DNA from: JABFRJ01 sp031374735
GTDB taxonomy: Bacteria > Pseudomonadota > Alphaproteobacteria > Rhizobiales > Hyphomicrobiaceae
Reading direction: 5' to 3'
Assembly: GCA_031374735.1 (NCBI GenBank)
Contig: JANMGQ010000060.1
Location: 22,309-86,308 of the forward strand
DNA length: 64,000 nt
Part shown: piece by piece, positions 9,025-18,102 of the stretch
Layout: the number at the start of each line of letters is the position of its first letter
Numbering within the stretch: position 1 is the stretch's first letter
Made by a program: the position numbers and the translations under genes
Notes under the pieces: generated by a model
Databases searched by the model: none
The model's input: only the letters and a program-made list of their open reading frames with translations
Told to the model about the DNA's origin: nothing

Positions 9025-9738
9025 TCAGAACAGATGCGTCACGGGTGCGCGGGCAAACACCGCCAGCTGGAGCCCCAGGTGGAACCAGCGCACCAGGGTC
9101 ATGACATCGTAAACGGGCACGCCTGCCTCTGCGCGAATCGCCGCGGCGTGAGGCACAAGGTTCGTGCATTCAAGCACGATGGCACCGGTCGCTGGATAGC
9201 GTGACATCAGCTGTCGCGTCGCGATCAGCGCATCGGCCTCGCGGGCGGCAAAACTATCGATGCCGCGGTCTCCCAATAGCGCACGGCGGAACGGACCGTG
9301 CTCCGGCAGGCCGACGACGGGAGTGTCCAGCCGTGCACCGGCTCCATCAAGATGCGGCGCGCCCAGGCTTTTACCATTGAACGTCAGCACACCCACCCGC
9401 TTGCCCGCCGGCAAAAGCCGCTCCACCCAAGCCACCTGCAGGAGCGCGCTGGTCGCGACCGGAACGGGCAAACAGCCCGCCAGTTCGCGCTGATAGATCG
9501 CCAGAAAACCGCAACTGGTGACAATGCCATGCGCGCCCTGCTCGACAAGGCGCAGTGCGCCGGCGGTGAACGGCGCCAGGAAGGCGTCGTCGGAAATCGT
9601 GGTGATGGCCTCCGTCGTTGCGCCGGGCGTGCGGGCATACAGCACCGGAAAATCAAACGACGCGGGATTGCCGAGATCGCCGGGAAAGCGGTCGAAGGCA
9701 TTGTCGAGCATCAAGATGCCAAGTGTCGCTGTCGCCAT
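9025..9738 (-). CDS. Asp/Glu/hydantoin racemase superfamily protein
   Basis: A 237-residue cytoplasmic enzyme of the two-cysteine racemase fold. One candidate catalytic Cys is in TSCGFLA (about 76), the other in LECTNL (about 193). The fold covers aspartate/glutamate/hydantoin racemases, maleate isomerase and arylmalonate decarboxylase, so the reaction cannot be fixed. It is convergent with the HIG1 gene (7 bp between stops) and divergent from the SoxY-like gene. A second, distantly related family member lies at 58625-59359. Confidence 0.78.
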   Translation of the reverse strand: MATATLGILMLDNAFDRFPGDLGNPASFDFPVLYARTPGATTEAITTISDDAFLAPFTAGALRLVEQGAHGIVTSCGFLAIYQRELAGCLPVPVATSALLQVAWVERLLPAGKRVGVLTFNGKSLGAPHLDGAGARLDTPVVGLPEHGPFRRALLGDRGIDSFAAREADALIATRQLMSRYPATGAIVLECTNLVPHAAAIRAEAGVPVYDVMTLVRWFHLGLQLAVFARAPVTHLF

Positions 9739-9857
9739 GGCGCTATCCTCCGCTCATCACAAGCACGTGGCCTGCTCCCGCACTTGTGGACAAGTTCACA
9801 AGATCGCGCCACCAGTGGCCTGGCAAGTTGCGCCGAGCACGATTGTGAGCTGAACAG

Positions 9858-10331
9858 ATGAGAAGTGCGCCCAAGGCCGCCGCATCCACTGGTCCATCGC
9901 GCCGAGCGGTCGCTGTTGGTTTGGGCGCGGCAGCCCTTGCCCTTCCCCAACACGCCCACGCCGCTGAAGACTATACCATCTTCCTAAAGGGCATCACCAA
10001 GGGCGCATCCGTTCAGAAGGGCCGTGTAAAGCTGACGCTGCCGGAGTTGGCTGAGAACGGCAACGTGGTTTCGACCCAGATCGAGGTCGACAGTCCGATG
10101 ACAGCTGCCGACCACGTGAAGACCATCCACGTTCTGGCTGAAAAGAACCCGCAGGTGCTGCTGGTGCGGTTCCACCTTGGCCCACGCTCTGGGCGGGTGA
10201 AGCTGGCAACCAACGTGCGCTTGGCTGATACGCAGCGGGTTACCTGTCTCGCCGAAATGAGCGACGGCAGCTTCTGGTCGGGCGAGGCCAATGTCATTGT
10301 CACTCTCGCCGCCTGTATCGATAGCGGTTGA
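9858..10331 (+). CDS. SoxY-like Tat-exported protein without GGCGG arm
   Basis: A 157-residue periplasmic protein. It begins with a twin-arginine type signal (SRRAVAVGLGAAALALP) cut near AHA-AED, followed by a SoxY-type Ig-like domain. SoxY normally carries covalently bound sulfur intermediates on the Cys of a C-terminal GGCGG swinging arm. Here the end reads VTLAACIDSG: a Cys is kept near the terminus but the glycines are gone. No soxXABCD or soxZ is nearby, so a carrier role in thiosulfate oxidation is doubtful. It is followed directly by an EamA exporter on the same strand. Confidence 0.65.
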   Translation: MRSAPKAAASTGPSRRAVAVGLGAAALALPQHAHAAEDYTIFLKGITKGASVQKGRVKLTLPELAENGNVVSTQIEVDSPMTAADHVKTIHVLAEKNPQVLLVRFHLGPRSGRVKLATNVRLADTQRVTCLAEMSDGSFWSGEANVIVTLAACIDSG

Positions 10332-10411
10332 CACCGCACACCGGCCGGCTCCCGGTTACGGGAGTCGGTGTGCGACCACAAACAGCCCGCCCCTCCGAGC
10401 CTGCAGGCCAC

Positions 10412-11335
10412 ATGACCACAGCGCCTCATCCGCCTCGCATGGCAGCTCGCGACTATGGCTTGATCACGCTGCAATCCATGCTGTGGGGTTCGGCCTTTTT
10501 CTTTGTGACCGTTGCCGGACAGCATGTGCCGCCGATCACCATGACGGCGATGCGCTTGGTCCCAGCCTGTCTTGTTCTGCTTGCGGTGATCAGCGCTCTA
10601 GGCCTGCGCTTGCCGGCAACGCGGGACGCCTGGGGGCGCATGCTGGTCATGGCGGCATTCAACAATGTGATCCCGTTCGTGCTCATCATCCACGCCCAGC
10701 GTGAAGTGACGGGCGGCGTTGCCGCAATCTTCAATGCCACGGCGCCGCTGTTTGCAGTCTTCATTGCGGCGATTTTTGTGCAAGAGGAGCACCTGTCGTG
10801 GCGCCGCGTCGCCGGCATTGCCGCTGGTATCTGCGGTGTCGTGATCCTGATCGGCGGCGAAGGGGCCAGCGCCACGCCCTGGGCGGCGGCGCTGCTGCTG
10901 TCCGCCGCGTGCTGCTATGCTTCTGCTAACGTCATGACACGATTGTTCTTTCCTGGCTATGCGCCGTTTGTGATCGCGTGCGCCCAGATGTTGGCATCGC
11001 TCGCCATTGCTATCGTCGCCGCCCTTGCCATGGAGCAGCCGTGGCGCCTTGCGATGCCACCGACAACAGTCGTTTTGGCCATCGCTGGCATGGGCGTTTT
11101 CGGTTCGGCCCTCGCCTCGCTCTGCCACTTCACGGTGTTGCGTCGTGCCGGCCCGACGAATGCCATGCTGGTTACCATCATCCTGCCGTTGACGCCGATC
11201 CTGCTTGGGTACCTGGCTCTGGGCGAGCACATCTCGGTCCGCCAGATGCTCGGCGGCCTTGTCATCGCGCTGGCGCTGGTCATCATCGATGGTCGGGCCT
11301 GGGGCTGGATGACCACGCGGGCCGCCCTGAACTAG
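10412..11335 (+). CDS. EamA/DMT-superfamily transporter
   Basis: A 307-residue inner-membrane protein with ten hydrophobic segments in two EamA repeats (about 15-145 and 155-295). The family exports metabolites such as amino acids; the substrate here is unknown. I chose ATG 10412 (MTTAPHPP); ATG 10439 is an alternative, and a TTG overlapping the SoxY-like stop is less likely. It lies 80 bp downstream of the SoxY-like gene and may be co-transcribed with it. Confidence 0.87.
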   Translation: MTTAPHPPRMAARDYGLITLQSMLWGSAFFFVTVAGQHVPPITMTAMRLVPACLVLLAVISALGLRLPATRDAWGRMLVMAAFNNVIPFVLIIHAQREVTGGVAAIFNATAPLFAVFIAAIFVQEEHLSWRRVAGIAAGICGVVILIGGEGASATPWAAALLLSAACCYASANVMTRLFFPGYAPFVIACAQMLASLAIAIVAALAMEQPWRLAMPPTTVVLAIAGMGVFGSALASLCHFTVLRRAGPTNAMLVTIILPLTPILLGYLALGEHISVRQMLGGLVIALALVIIDGRAWGWMTTRAALN

Positions 11336-11376
11336 CTTTCCTGCGCGCGTGGCGGCCGGCCCCGCGCAGCGGAGTC

Positions 11377-11411
11377 GCCTCGCGCAACCAAAACAGCCTC
11401 GCGCAACCAAA
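11377..11411 (+). repeat. 16-bp tandem direct repeat upstream of petA
   Basis: The sequence GCCTCGCGCAACCAAA occurs at 11377-11392 and again at 11396-11411, 19 bp (about two helical turns) apart, in the 244-bp gap before the bc1 operon. It could be a paired regulator site or a simple duplication. No clear promoter hexamers are assigned. Confidence 0.6.
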
Positions 11412-11579
11412 CTGTCCACAGCCTGCGGCAATCGAACCTCCCAACGCGTCAAAACGTCCAGTCCGATGCGGGACGCGGCCGGACTATGGTCTGAGCCGAA
11501 CACGCGCACATGCGCCGGTCGGTCTGGCACGCTGTCAGGTCACCGTCGCCTATCGTGCGTTGCGCAACGGGAGGCCGCC

Positions 11580-12119
11580 TTGGCGTCTGATCACGATCCC
11601 AACCGTCGGGATTTTCTCACCATCGCTGGCTTGTCAGCAGCCGGCGTCGGCGGCGCAGTCTCGATCTGGCCGTTCATCCAGCAGATGAACCCCGACGCCT
11701 CGACCCAGGCACTTGCGTCCACCGAGATCGACCTGACGCCGGTGCAAAAGGGCCAGGCTATAACCGCCATCTGGCGCGGTAAGCCTGTGTTCATTCGCAA
11801 CCGCACAGATGCCGAGGTGAAGGCTGCCAAGGAGACACCCGCGTCTGACCTGCCGGACCGTGTCAACGCGGCCGACAGCGCCCGCACCAAAAAGGGTAAA
11901 GAAAACTGGCTGGTGCTGGTTGGCGTGTGCACACATCTGGGCTGTATCCCAAAGGGCCAGTCGCTGGCCGACGCCAAGGGGGATTACGGCGGATGGTTCT
12001 GCCCCTGCCACGGCTCGCACTACGACACCGCTGGCCGCATCCGTAAGGGCCCGGCGCCCAAGAACCTTGAAGTGCCGCCCTACGAATTTGTATCTGACAC
12101 CAAAATCAAGATCGGCTGA
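11580..12119 (+). CDS. petA: Ubiquinol-cytochrome c reductase Rieske iron-sulfur subunit
   Basis: Rieske subunit of the bc1 complex. It takes an electron from ubiquinol and passes it to cytochrome c1 on the periplasmic side. The 2Fe-2S box pairs CTHLGC and CPCHGSHY are intact. The N-terminus carries a Tat-type anchor (NRRDFLTIAGLSAAGVGG). The start is an unusual TTG at 11580: AACGGGAGG sits 5 nt upstream, and the resulting sequence LASDHDPNRRDFL fits the usual start of alphaproteobacterial PetA (179 aa); no ATG exists nearby in frame. It is the first gene of petABC, 11 bp before petB. Confidence 0.95.
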   Translation: MASDHDPNRRDFLTIAGLSAAGVGGAVSIWPFIQQMNPDASTQALASTEIDLTPVQKGQAITAIWRGKPVFIRNRTDAEVKAAKETPASDLPDRVNAADSARTKKGKENWLVLVGVCTHLGCIPKGQSLADAKGDYGGWFCPCHGSHYDTAGRIRKGPAPKNLEVPPYEFVSDTKIKIG

Positions 12120-12130
12120 GGCAACACCCC

Positions 12131-13402
12131 ATGTCGAACCACGAATCCTCCTATCAACCGCAGTCGCGCGCCGCCAAGTGGATGGACGAGCGCCTGCCGG
12201 TCGCGCGCATGATGCATGCGCAGTTCGTTGACTTCCAAACGCCACGAAACCTTAACTATATGTGGACGTTCGGCGGCATCTTGATGTTCATGCTCGTGAT
12301 CATGATCGTCTCAGGCCTCGTGCTGTCGATGCACTATCAGGCGAGCGATCAGCTGGCATTCCAGGCCATCGAAGGCATCCGCCGCGACGTCAACTATGGC
12401 TGGCTGCTGCGCAACATTCACATGGTCGGCGCATCCATGTTCTTCCTCGCCGTGTACATCCACATGGCGCGTGGCCTGTATTACGGCTCCTACAAGGCGC
12501 CCCGCGAAGTTCTGTGGATCCTCGGCGTCATCATATACCTCTTGATGATGGCGACGGCGTTCCTCGGCTACACGCTACCGTGGGGCCAGATGAGCTTCTG
12601 GGGCGCAACCGTCATCACCAATTTCTTCACGGCCATCCCGTTCGTCGGCGAAGGCATCACCAAGTGGCTGCTCGGCGGCTATGGCGTGACGACGGTGACG
12701 CTCAACCGCTTCTTCTCGCTGCACTATCTGCTGCCGTTCGTGATTGCGGGCGTTGTCGTCCTGCACATCTGGGCGTTGCACCACGTTGGTCAGAACAACC
12801 CGGCCGGCATCGAGATCAAGTCGAAGTCTGACAGTGTGCCAATGGCGCCGTTCGCCGTCATGAAAGACCTGTTCGGCCTCGCCGTGTTCGTGATGATCTA
12901 TGCGTGGTTCGTGTTCTATGCGCCGGACTATCTCGGCCATGCCGACAACTACGTCGAAGCCAACCCGTTGGTGACGCCGCCGCACATTGTGCCTGAGTGG
13001 TACTTCCTGCCGTTCTACGCCATCCTGCGCGCCATCCCCTCCAAGCTCGGCGGCGTTGTGGCCATGTTCGGCGCCATCGTCGTTCTCTGCTTCGTGCCCT
13101 GGCTCGACACCAGCCGTGTGCGCTCGGCCAAGTATCGTCCGCTGTTCAAGCCGTTCCTGCTGATGTTCTTCTTTACCGTGGTGGCGCTGGGCTATCTCGG
13201 TGGCAAGCCGGCTGAGGGCGCGTACGTTGTCTGGTCACGCGTGTTCACCTTCTACTACTTCGCCTTCTTCTTAGTGCTGATGCCGATCCTTGGCATCATC
13301 GAGACGCCGAAGCTTCTGCCCAAGAGCATCACGGATGCGGTGCTCGGCAAGGGTGGGGCAGCGCTGCCGACCGGTGCGGCCGCCGCGCCAGAGAAACGCT
13401 GA
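12131..13402 (+). CDS. petB: Cytochrome b of the bc1 complex
   Basis: A 423-residue integral-membrane cytochrome b with eight helices. Both heme pairs can be placed: His in NIHMVG and YIHMARG on one side and FSLHYLLP and LHIWALHHVG on the other. The Qo-site motif PEWY (IVPEWYFLPFYAIL) is intact. It oxidises ubiquinol and reduces quinone in the Q cycle. It is a separate gene from petC, unlike the fused fbcH arrangement of Bradyrhizobium, which helps exclude that genus. Confidence 0.97.
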   Translation: MSNHESSYQPQSRAAKWMDERLPVARMMHAQFVDFQTPRNLNYMWTFGGILMFMLVIMIVSGLVLSMHYQASDQLAFQAIEGIRRDVNYGWLLRNIHMVGASMFFLAVYIHMARGLYYGSYKAPREVLWILGVIIYLLMMATAFLGYTLPWGQMSFWGATVITNFFTAIPFVGEGITKWLLGGYGVTTVTLNRFFSLHYLLPFVIAGVVVLHIWALHHVGQNNPAGIEIKSKSDSVPMAPFAVMKDLFGLAVFVMIYAWFVFYAPDYLGHADNYVEANPLVTPPHIVPEWYFLPFYAILRAIPSKLGGVVAMFGAIVVLCFVPWLDTSRVRSAKYRPLFKPFLLMFFFTVVALGYLGGKPAEGAYVVWSRVFTFYYFAFFLVLMPILGIIETPKLLPKSITDAVLGKGGAALPTGAAAAPEKR

Positions 13403-13427
13403 GATACGCTGAAACGTGGGGACTTCT

Positions 13428-14435
13428 ATGAAACGCATCAGCGTGATTACCGCCGCTCTGCTGGCTTTTTCAGCCGGCACAGCGAGCGTGCAGGCAGCCG
13501 GTGGCGGCGACGCACCGCAATATGCCCGCGTGCCTTGGACGTTCGCAGGTTTCCGCGGCCACTTCGACCAGGCGCAGCTGCAACGCGGCTTTCAGGTGTA
13601 CAAGGAAGTCTGCTCGAGCTGCCATAGCCTGAAGCGCGTGAACTTCCGTAACCTCGCAGAAACTGGTGGCCCCGGTTACTCCGAGGACCAGGCCAAGGCG
13701 GCTGCCGCTGAGTGGCTGCATCAGATTCCGGAACCGAATGCGGAGGGCCAGATCGCCGACCGCAAGGGCAACATCATCACACGGCCGGCGCGGGCATCGG
13801 ACCCGATCCTCGGGCCCTACATGAACGAAGCGCAGGCGCGTGCGGCAAACAATGGCGCACTGCCACCTGACCTGTCGGTCATAACAAAGGCGCGCGGCAT
13901 CGAAGTCGAAAAGCCGTTCTATCGCGTGCCAGACATGATGCTACGCGATATCTTCACGGGCTACCAGGAAGCAGGCGCCGATTATCTGCACGCGCTTCTG
14001 ACGGGCTATAAGCCTGTCCCGCTCTACACCGAGCAGGGTGGCAAGCTGATCCGCGTCGCCGATGGCCAGAAGCCGCCTGGCGCCAAGGCGTGCGCCTCGG
14101 TCGAACGGCAGGACGGCAAAAACGACATCTGCAACCCGCTTCAATCGGGCATGAACTACAACAGCCATTATTCCGGCCACCAGATCGGCATGGCAGCCCC
14201 GTTGTCTGACGGTGTCGTGAAGTATGCCAAGCCGAAACAGGGTGATGGCCTGACGGCGGTACCTGAAACCGCCGATCAACACGCCCGCGATGTCACTGCA
14301 TTCCTGGCTTGGGCCGCAGACCCGAAGTTGGAAGAGCGCAAGCGCATGGGCATGCTGGTCATGTTCTATCTCGCGGGTCTCGCGCTGCTGCTGTACTTTG
14401 CCAAAAAGCGGGTCTGGTCAAAAATTCCCCACTGA
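13428..14435 (+). CDS. petC: Cytochrome c1 of the bc1 complex
   Basis: A 335-residue c-type cytochrome with a signal peptide cut near VQA-AGGG, one heme site CSSCH, a likely axial Met in HQIGMAAPL and a C-terminal membrane anchor (about 308-325) ending in KKRVWSKIPH. It receives the electron from the Rieske centre and reduces a soluble cytochrome c. I chose ATG 13428, with GTGGGGA upstream; a GTG at 13416 is the alternative. It is the last gene of petABC, followed by a strong terminator. Confidence 0.96.
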   Translation: MKRISVITAALLAFSAGTASVQAAGGGDAPQYARVPWTFAGFRGHFDQAQLQRGFQVYKEVCSSCHSLKRVNFRNLAETGGPGYSEDQAKAAAAEWLHQIPEPNAEGQIADRKGNIITRPARASDPILGPYMNEAQARAANNGALPPDLSVITKARGIEVEKPFYRVPDMMLRDIFTGYQEAGADYLHALLTGYKPVPLYTEQGGKLIRVADGQKPPGAKACASVERQDGKNDICNPLQSGMNYNSHYSGHQIGMAAPLSDGVVKYAKPKQGDGLTAVPETADQHARDVTAFLAWAADPKLEERKRMGMLVMFYLAGLALLLYFAKKRVWSKIPH

Positions 14436-14456
14436 TCCGCTTACCTTCGCGGTTCA

Positions 14457-14498
14457 AATTCAAAAGGCTCCGTGCGCTAGCACGGAGCCTTTTGAATT
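14457..14498. terminator. Bidirectional terminator between petC and the CinA-like gene
   Basis: A perfect 19-bp stem (arms 14457-14475 and 14480-14498, core AAAAGGCTCCGTGC) closes a 4-nt GCTA loop. The A-rich left and T-rich right flanks make it work in both directions. It sits 21 bp after petC and 18 bp after the stop of the convergent gene. Confidence 0.92.
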
Positions 14499-14516
14499 GC
14501 AGCTTTGCTTCGGGTC

Positions 14517-15257
14517 TTACACCAGCCCCTTGGCCGAGAGCTTCGCCTTCAGTCCTGCAAACGCCGCAGCCAGTCTCTCCGGGCTGGTCGAGCGCAGAAC
14601 CAGATTCGTACCCCAGCTCTTGGCGTCGCGTCCGAACGGATAGCTGCCCATGATGACGTCGGGGAACTCCTTCTGGTGCGCGCCGAACATGTCGGCAATT
14701 GTGCCTTCGGGATGACTGAGCTCGATGGTCTCCGACAGCATCTTGGCGCCGGTCTTGAGCCGCGGCGTTACCGCATCCAGCATCACCTGCATGATGTGCG
14801 GGACGCCGGCCATCACAATCACGTTGCCGATCATGAAGCCCGGCGCAACCGACACGGAGTTCTCCACCAGCTCCGAGCCTTCAGGCAGGCGCGCCATGCG
14901 CAACCGCGCCGGTGTCAGTTCCAGGCCACGCTTTTCATAATGCGGTTTCATGAGCGCAAGCGCGCGCGGGTCGACGTCAATCTTGGCACCAAAAGCCTTC
15001 GCGACACAGTCTGCCGTGATGTCGTCGTGCGTCGGGCCAATGCCGCCCGTCGTGAACACGTAAGTGAACTTGGCCCGCAGATGATTGAGCGCCGTGACGA
15101 TCTCGTCCTCGATGTCGGGCACCACCCGCACTTCACGCAACTGTATGCCGATGGCGGTCAGGTGGTCGGCGATCCAGCCGATGTTCTTGTCTTTCGTGCG
15201 CCCCGAAAGAATTTCGTCGCCGATGACGAGGACGGCAGCAGTAACGACGTCAGACAT
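14517..15257 (-). CDS. Molybdopterin-binding (MoaB/Mog) domain protein, CinA N-terminal type
   Basis: A 246-residue protein made only of the MoCF-binding domain found in the N-terminal half of CinA. The visible motifs are IGDEILSGRTKDKN (about 10-23) and TTGGIGPTHDD (about 63-73), plus AGVPHIM. It lacks the C-terminal NMN-amidase domain of full CinA. In other bacteria such proteins are linked to NAD-byproduct clearance (ADP-ribose/CoA pyrophosphatase) or to molybdopterin chemistry; neither is proved here. I chose ATG 15257 because the fold begins directly after it. It is convergent with petABC. Confidence 0.82.
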   Translation of the reverse strand: MSDVVTAAVLVIGDEILSGRTKDKNIGWIADHLTAIGIQLREVRVVPDIEDEIVTALNHLRAKFTYVFTTGGIGPTHDDITADCVAKAFGAKIDVDPRALALMKPHYEKRGLELTPARLRMARLPEGSELVENSVSVAPGFMIGNVIVMAGVPHIMQVMLDAVTPRLKTGAKMLSETIELSHPEGTIADMFGAHQKEFPDVIMGSYPFGRDAKSWGTNLVLRSTSPERLAAAFAGLKAKLSAKGLV

Positions 15258-15357
15258 GGACTGATCTCGGCAAAAGTGGTGGTTCGAAGCTCTTGCGCGT
15301 CGCAAGGGGCCACCGTCAAGGCGAACATCGGCAAGCGAAAAACGGCGATCGGCGCGA

Positions 15358-16167
15358 TCACGACGACCAGTTGGTTTTGAACTCGCCGTGCAACGTCAGG
15401 CCGCCACAGGCGTAGATCGTCTGCCCCGTGATGTAGCGCGCATCATCCGAGGCCAGAAACGCGTAGACGCCAGCGATATCGCCGGGACTCGCGGCATAGC
15501 CCATCGGAATGTGCTTATCGACACTGGCGCGTTTCGCCGGGTCTTTGGTCCAGGCCTCGTTCATGTCGGTCTCAATAGCGCCTGGACCGACTGAGTTCAC
15601 GCGAATACCGCGATCAGCATACTCGAGCGCAAGCGTGCGGGTGAGCATGCCGACACCGCTTTTCGAAATGGCGTAGGCGAGATAGCCGGGCTTCGGAACC
15701 ATCTCGTGTACGCTCGATGTGTTGATGATCACGCCGCCGCCCTGTCGCGTGAGAAAGTGCTCGATGACGCGCGCGCTCAGGTTTGCAATGGCGCGCAGAT
15801 TGACCGACAGGACTTTGTCGAACTCGCCCGCGTCGAACTTGGCGCCGACGCGCTCCGGCGGCAGAATGCCGGCATTGTTGATCAGCACATCCAGCCGGCC
15901 GAAGTCGGCGAGTGCCTTGTTGACCATGGCACGCGCCGCGCCCGTGTCAGCGACATCGGCTTCGATGACGGCATGATGTGCGCTGGCAAAGCCACTTGAT
16001 GCCGAGACGCCCTGCAGAAAGGCGACGGCCTCCTGCGCTTCCTCGGCATCGCGCAGATGATTGACGATGACGTTTGCGCCCTCGGAAGCGCAACGCTTGG
16101 CGACAGCCCGGCCGATGCCCCGCGAGGCGCCTGTGATCAGGATCGATTTGCCAACCAGACGCATCAT
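15358..16167 (-). CDS. Short-chain dehydrogenase/reductase
   Basis: A 269-residue classical SDR oxidoreductase with an intact nucleotide-binding motif TGASRGIG (about 13-20), NNAG (about 95) and the catalytic Ser...Tyr-x-x-x-Lys (SSVHE...YAISKSG, about 155-172). It most resembles the glucose/3-oxoacyl dehydrogenase subgroup, but the substrate is unknown. Start 16167 or the adjacent ATG 16164 both fit; GAGGTGG lies upstream. Confidence 0.87.
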   Translation of the reverse strand: MMRLVGKSILITGASRGIGRAVAKRCASEGANVIVNHLRDAEEAQEAVAFLQGVSASSGFASAHHAVIEADVADTGAARAMVNKALADFGRLDVLINNAGILPPERVGAKFDAGEFDKVLSVNLRAIANLSARVIEHFLTRQGGGVIINTSSVHEMVPKPGYLAYAISKSGVGMLTRTLALEYADRGIRVNSVGPGAIETDMNEAWTKDPAKRASVDKHIPMGYAASPGDIAGVYAFLASDDARYITGQTIYACGGLTLHGEFKTNWSS

Positions 16168-16263
16168 GGATGAGCCACCTCAAAGAGTAAGCATGCCGCC
16201 CGCTCTTTGGCCCAGGCATCAGGCGATGTCACGAACCCAGTCGATTCGTTCGCTATACCGGAG

Positions 16264-17067
16264 TTACGGTGTGCATTTGCCGGTGTAGCCATTCGAGGTG
16301 CCGCCCTCCATGTCGGCGGGCGAGCGCCCCTGCCCGTCAAACAGCACAGAGATCTGGTAGGGAATGCCGAGCTTCGGGTCGGCGCGGCGCTTCTCGTTCA
16401 GTGCTTTGATGATGTTCCACTCGTCATGAGCGCCCCGGCTGATGGTCGCTGAGGCGCGCAGGGCATAATAGTTGCGGAACTGCTGCTTGGTGAGGCCCTT
16501 GTCGACGGCCTTCTTGAGTTCGGCGTCGGTCGCAAGGCGCTTGTCGAAGTAGGCCTCGATTGCTGCCATATCGCCCGTTCCGGTCAGCCCCAGAAAGCGG
16601 CCGAAATCGCTCGGGCCAACGAAGTAAGCGAAGTCGAACGCGCCGAGGCCATCCTCGCCCTCCATGATTTGCGTCCACATCAGCATGTAGTCGGCACCGC
16701 CGCCGTTCGGGATGTCGCTTTCGGGGACAGCGGGATTGGTCACCCACACCTGGTCAGCCCCGAAGCGCTTTTCGACGGCGGCCTTGGCCGCAGCCGAGAC
16801 TTCCGCGTTGATGTGATAGACGCCACCTCCGGCGCTGGACAACGGCAGGCTCAGATAACCGACCGCCTTACCGGCGGTCTTGTGCTTCGCGATCTCGGCA
16901 CGGAAATAGGCGACGTTCTTGTCGATCGCGGCTTTGACGGCGCTGTTGTAACAGTAGCAGATGCCGATCTTGGTGCAGGCGGACTCTTTCTGCTGGGCGG
17001 ATGCTGGTGTGGTCGCCAGCAGTGCTCCGGCAAGCGTGAAGATCGCGTGTGCGGTGGTCAGGCGCAT
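16264..17067 (-). CDS. Exported protein of unknown function
   Basis: I do not recognise the family. It is 267 residues with a clear signal peptide (MRLTTAHAIFTLAGALLATT, cut near ASA-QQK). The mature part begins with a cysteine cluster, CTKIGICYC (about 31-39), and has one more Cys at the very end (GKCTP), so a disulfide linking the two ends is possible. The middle is soluble alpha/beta-like with no membrane segment or repeat. It may be periplasmic or, if released, extracellular. Neighbours (an SDR and a nitroreductase) do not define a role. Confidence 0.75.
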   Translation of the reverse strand: MRLTTAHAIFTLAGALLATTPASAQQKESACTKIGICYCYNSAVKAAIDKNVAYFRAEIAKHKTAGKAVGYLSLPLSSAGGGVYHINAEVSAAAKAAVEKRFGADQVWVTNPAVPESDIPNGGGADYMLMWTQIMEGEDGLGAFDFAYFVGPSDFGRFLGLTGTGDMAAIEAYFDKRLATDAELKKAVDKGLTKQQFRNYYALRASATISRGAHDEWNIIKALNEKRRADPKLGIPYQISVLFDGQGRSPADMEGGTSNGYTGKCTP

Positions 17068-17302
17068 CTGGTTCTTCCTCAGTGTCGAGCCGCTAGCTTC
17101 ACTGCGCGACGAGGCAGGTCAAGTGGCTCACGGTTGGGGTCGCTCGGATGCGGTCGCGAAGCCCTTCCAATGGGAAGCCATGTTCTCGCCGATGAATGCA
17201 GTGTTAAATCACTGACACTCAAATGGAAATCGCCCGTGCTGGCGCCCGCGGGCACAAGAGGACATCATCGGGATGCAGCGGTTCGCGCCCGTGATGCACC
17301 CA

Positions 17303-17980
17303 CTATGTGTCAAATCCTACGAACACCGTCGCCTCTTCGACGGACTTCCGCTCGGACACGACCGCATTGGCCGGGAAGGTTTCGTCTGGCCAGCCGAGTG
17401 CGATACTCTTCATGATGATCTGATCGTCTGCGATTCCGGCATGCTCGCGCACCACGGGTGATTGCATGATGCCCTGGCTATTGATCACGGCGCCGAGCCC
17501 CCGAGACCAGGCGGCATTGACCAAGGCGGTCGCGACAGCACCGCAATCGAAGGGCGTGTCGTCGCTGCCCTGGAGCACGCGGTCATAGGTCACGATCACG
17601 CAGACAGGCGCGTCGAATTGGCGAAAACCCCGCAGGACCCAGTCCTGGCGCATGGACGTGTCGTCGCGTGCGATTCCCATCGCAGAAAACAATTGTTTGG
17701 CGACCCCAACCTGCCGATCGCGGTGCTTGCCCGCGAAAGCCTCTCCCGTGCGAAACTCGCGCGATTGCGGCACACCCGCCACCATCCGCTCCGTGTTGCC
17801 TGCGCGGATCCGATTGAGCGGCTCGCCTGTGATGACGTAGAAATTCCAAGGCTGAGTGTTCATCGACGATGGCGCACGCATTGCCAATCGGATGACCTCT
17901 TCAATCAATACTTTCGGCACGGGATCGGGCTTGTAACCGCGGATGCTTCGCCGACCAAGGATAACGTCATCGAACTGCAT
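17303..17980 (-). CDS. Nitroreductase family protein
   Basis: A 225-residue FMN-dependent NAD(P)H oxidoreductase. It has the FMN-phosphate motif RRSIRGYKP (about 9-17) and the conserved APSSMNTQPWNFYVI (about 34-48). The family reduces nitroaromatics, quinones or flavins, or dehalogenates. I chose ATG 17980, where the conserved domain begins (MQFDDVILGRRS). ATG 18064 would add an atypical N-terminus. It follows the flavin reductase gene on the same strand, so one enzyme could supply reduced flavin for the other (inference). Confidence 0.87.
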   Translation of the reverse strand: MQFDDVILGRRSIRGYKPDPVPKVLIEEVIRLAMRAPSSMNTQPWNFYVITGEPLNRIRAGNTERMVAGVPQSREFRTGEAFAGKHRDRQVGVAKQLFSAMGIARDDTSMRQDWVLRGFRQFDAPVCVIVTYDRVLQGSDDTPFDCGAVATALVNAAWSRGLGAVINSQGIMQSPVVREHAGIADDQIIMKSIALGWPDETFPANAVVSERKSVEEATVFVGFDT

Positions 17981-18102
17981 GTGCCTGAGCTTCCGCGGCT
18001 GGCGTCTCAAAGGATAGTGACAATTGCGGTTTTCTGGCCTTGGAGCAAGGTCGGTTTTGTCCATAGCGATGTTACCGTTTGCCGACGAACAGATGGTGTT
18101 TC

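Noticed and set aside
9298..9861. Plus-strand open frame opposite the racemase-like gene
   Set aside because: Antisense shadow; the minus-strand frame has clear family motifs.
9858..10331. Functional thiosulfate oxidation (Sox) locus
   Set aside because: Only a SoxY-like protein without GGCGG is present; no soxZ, soxA, soxX, soxB or soxC nearby.
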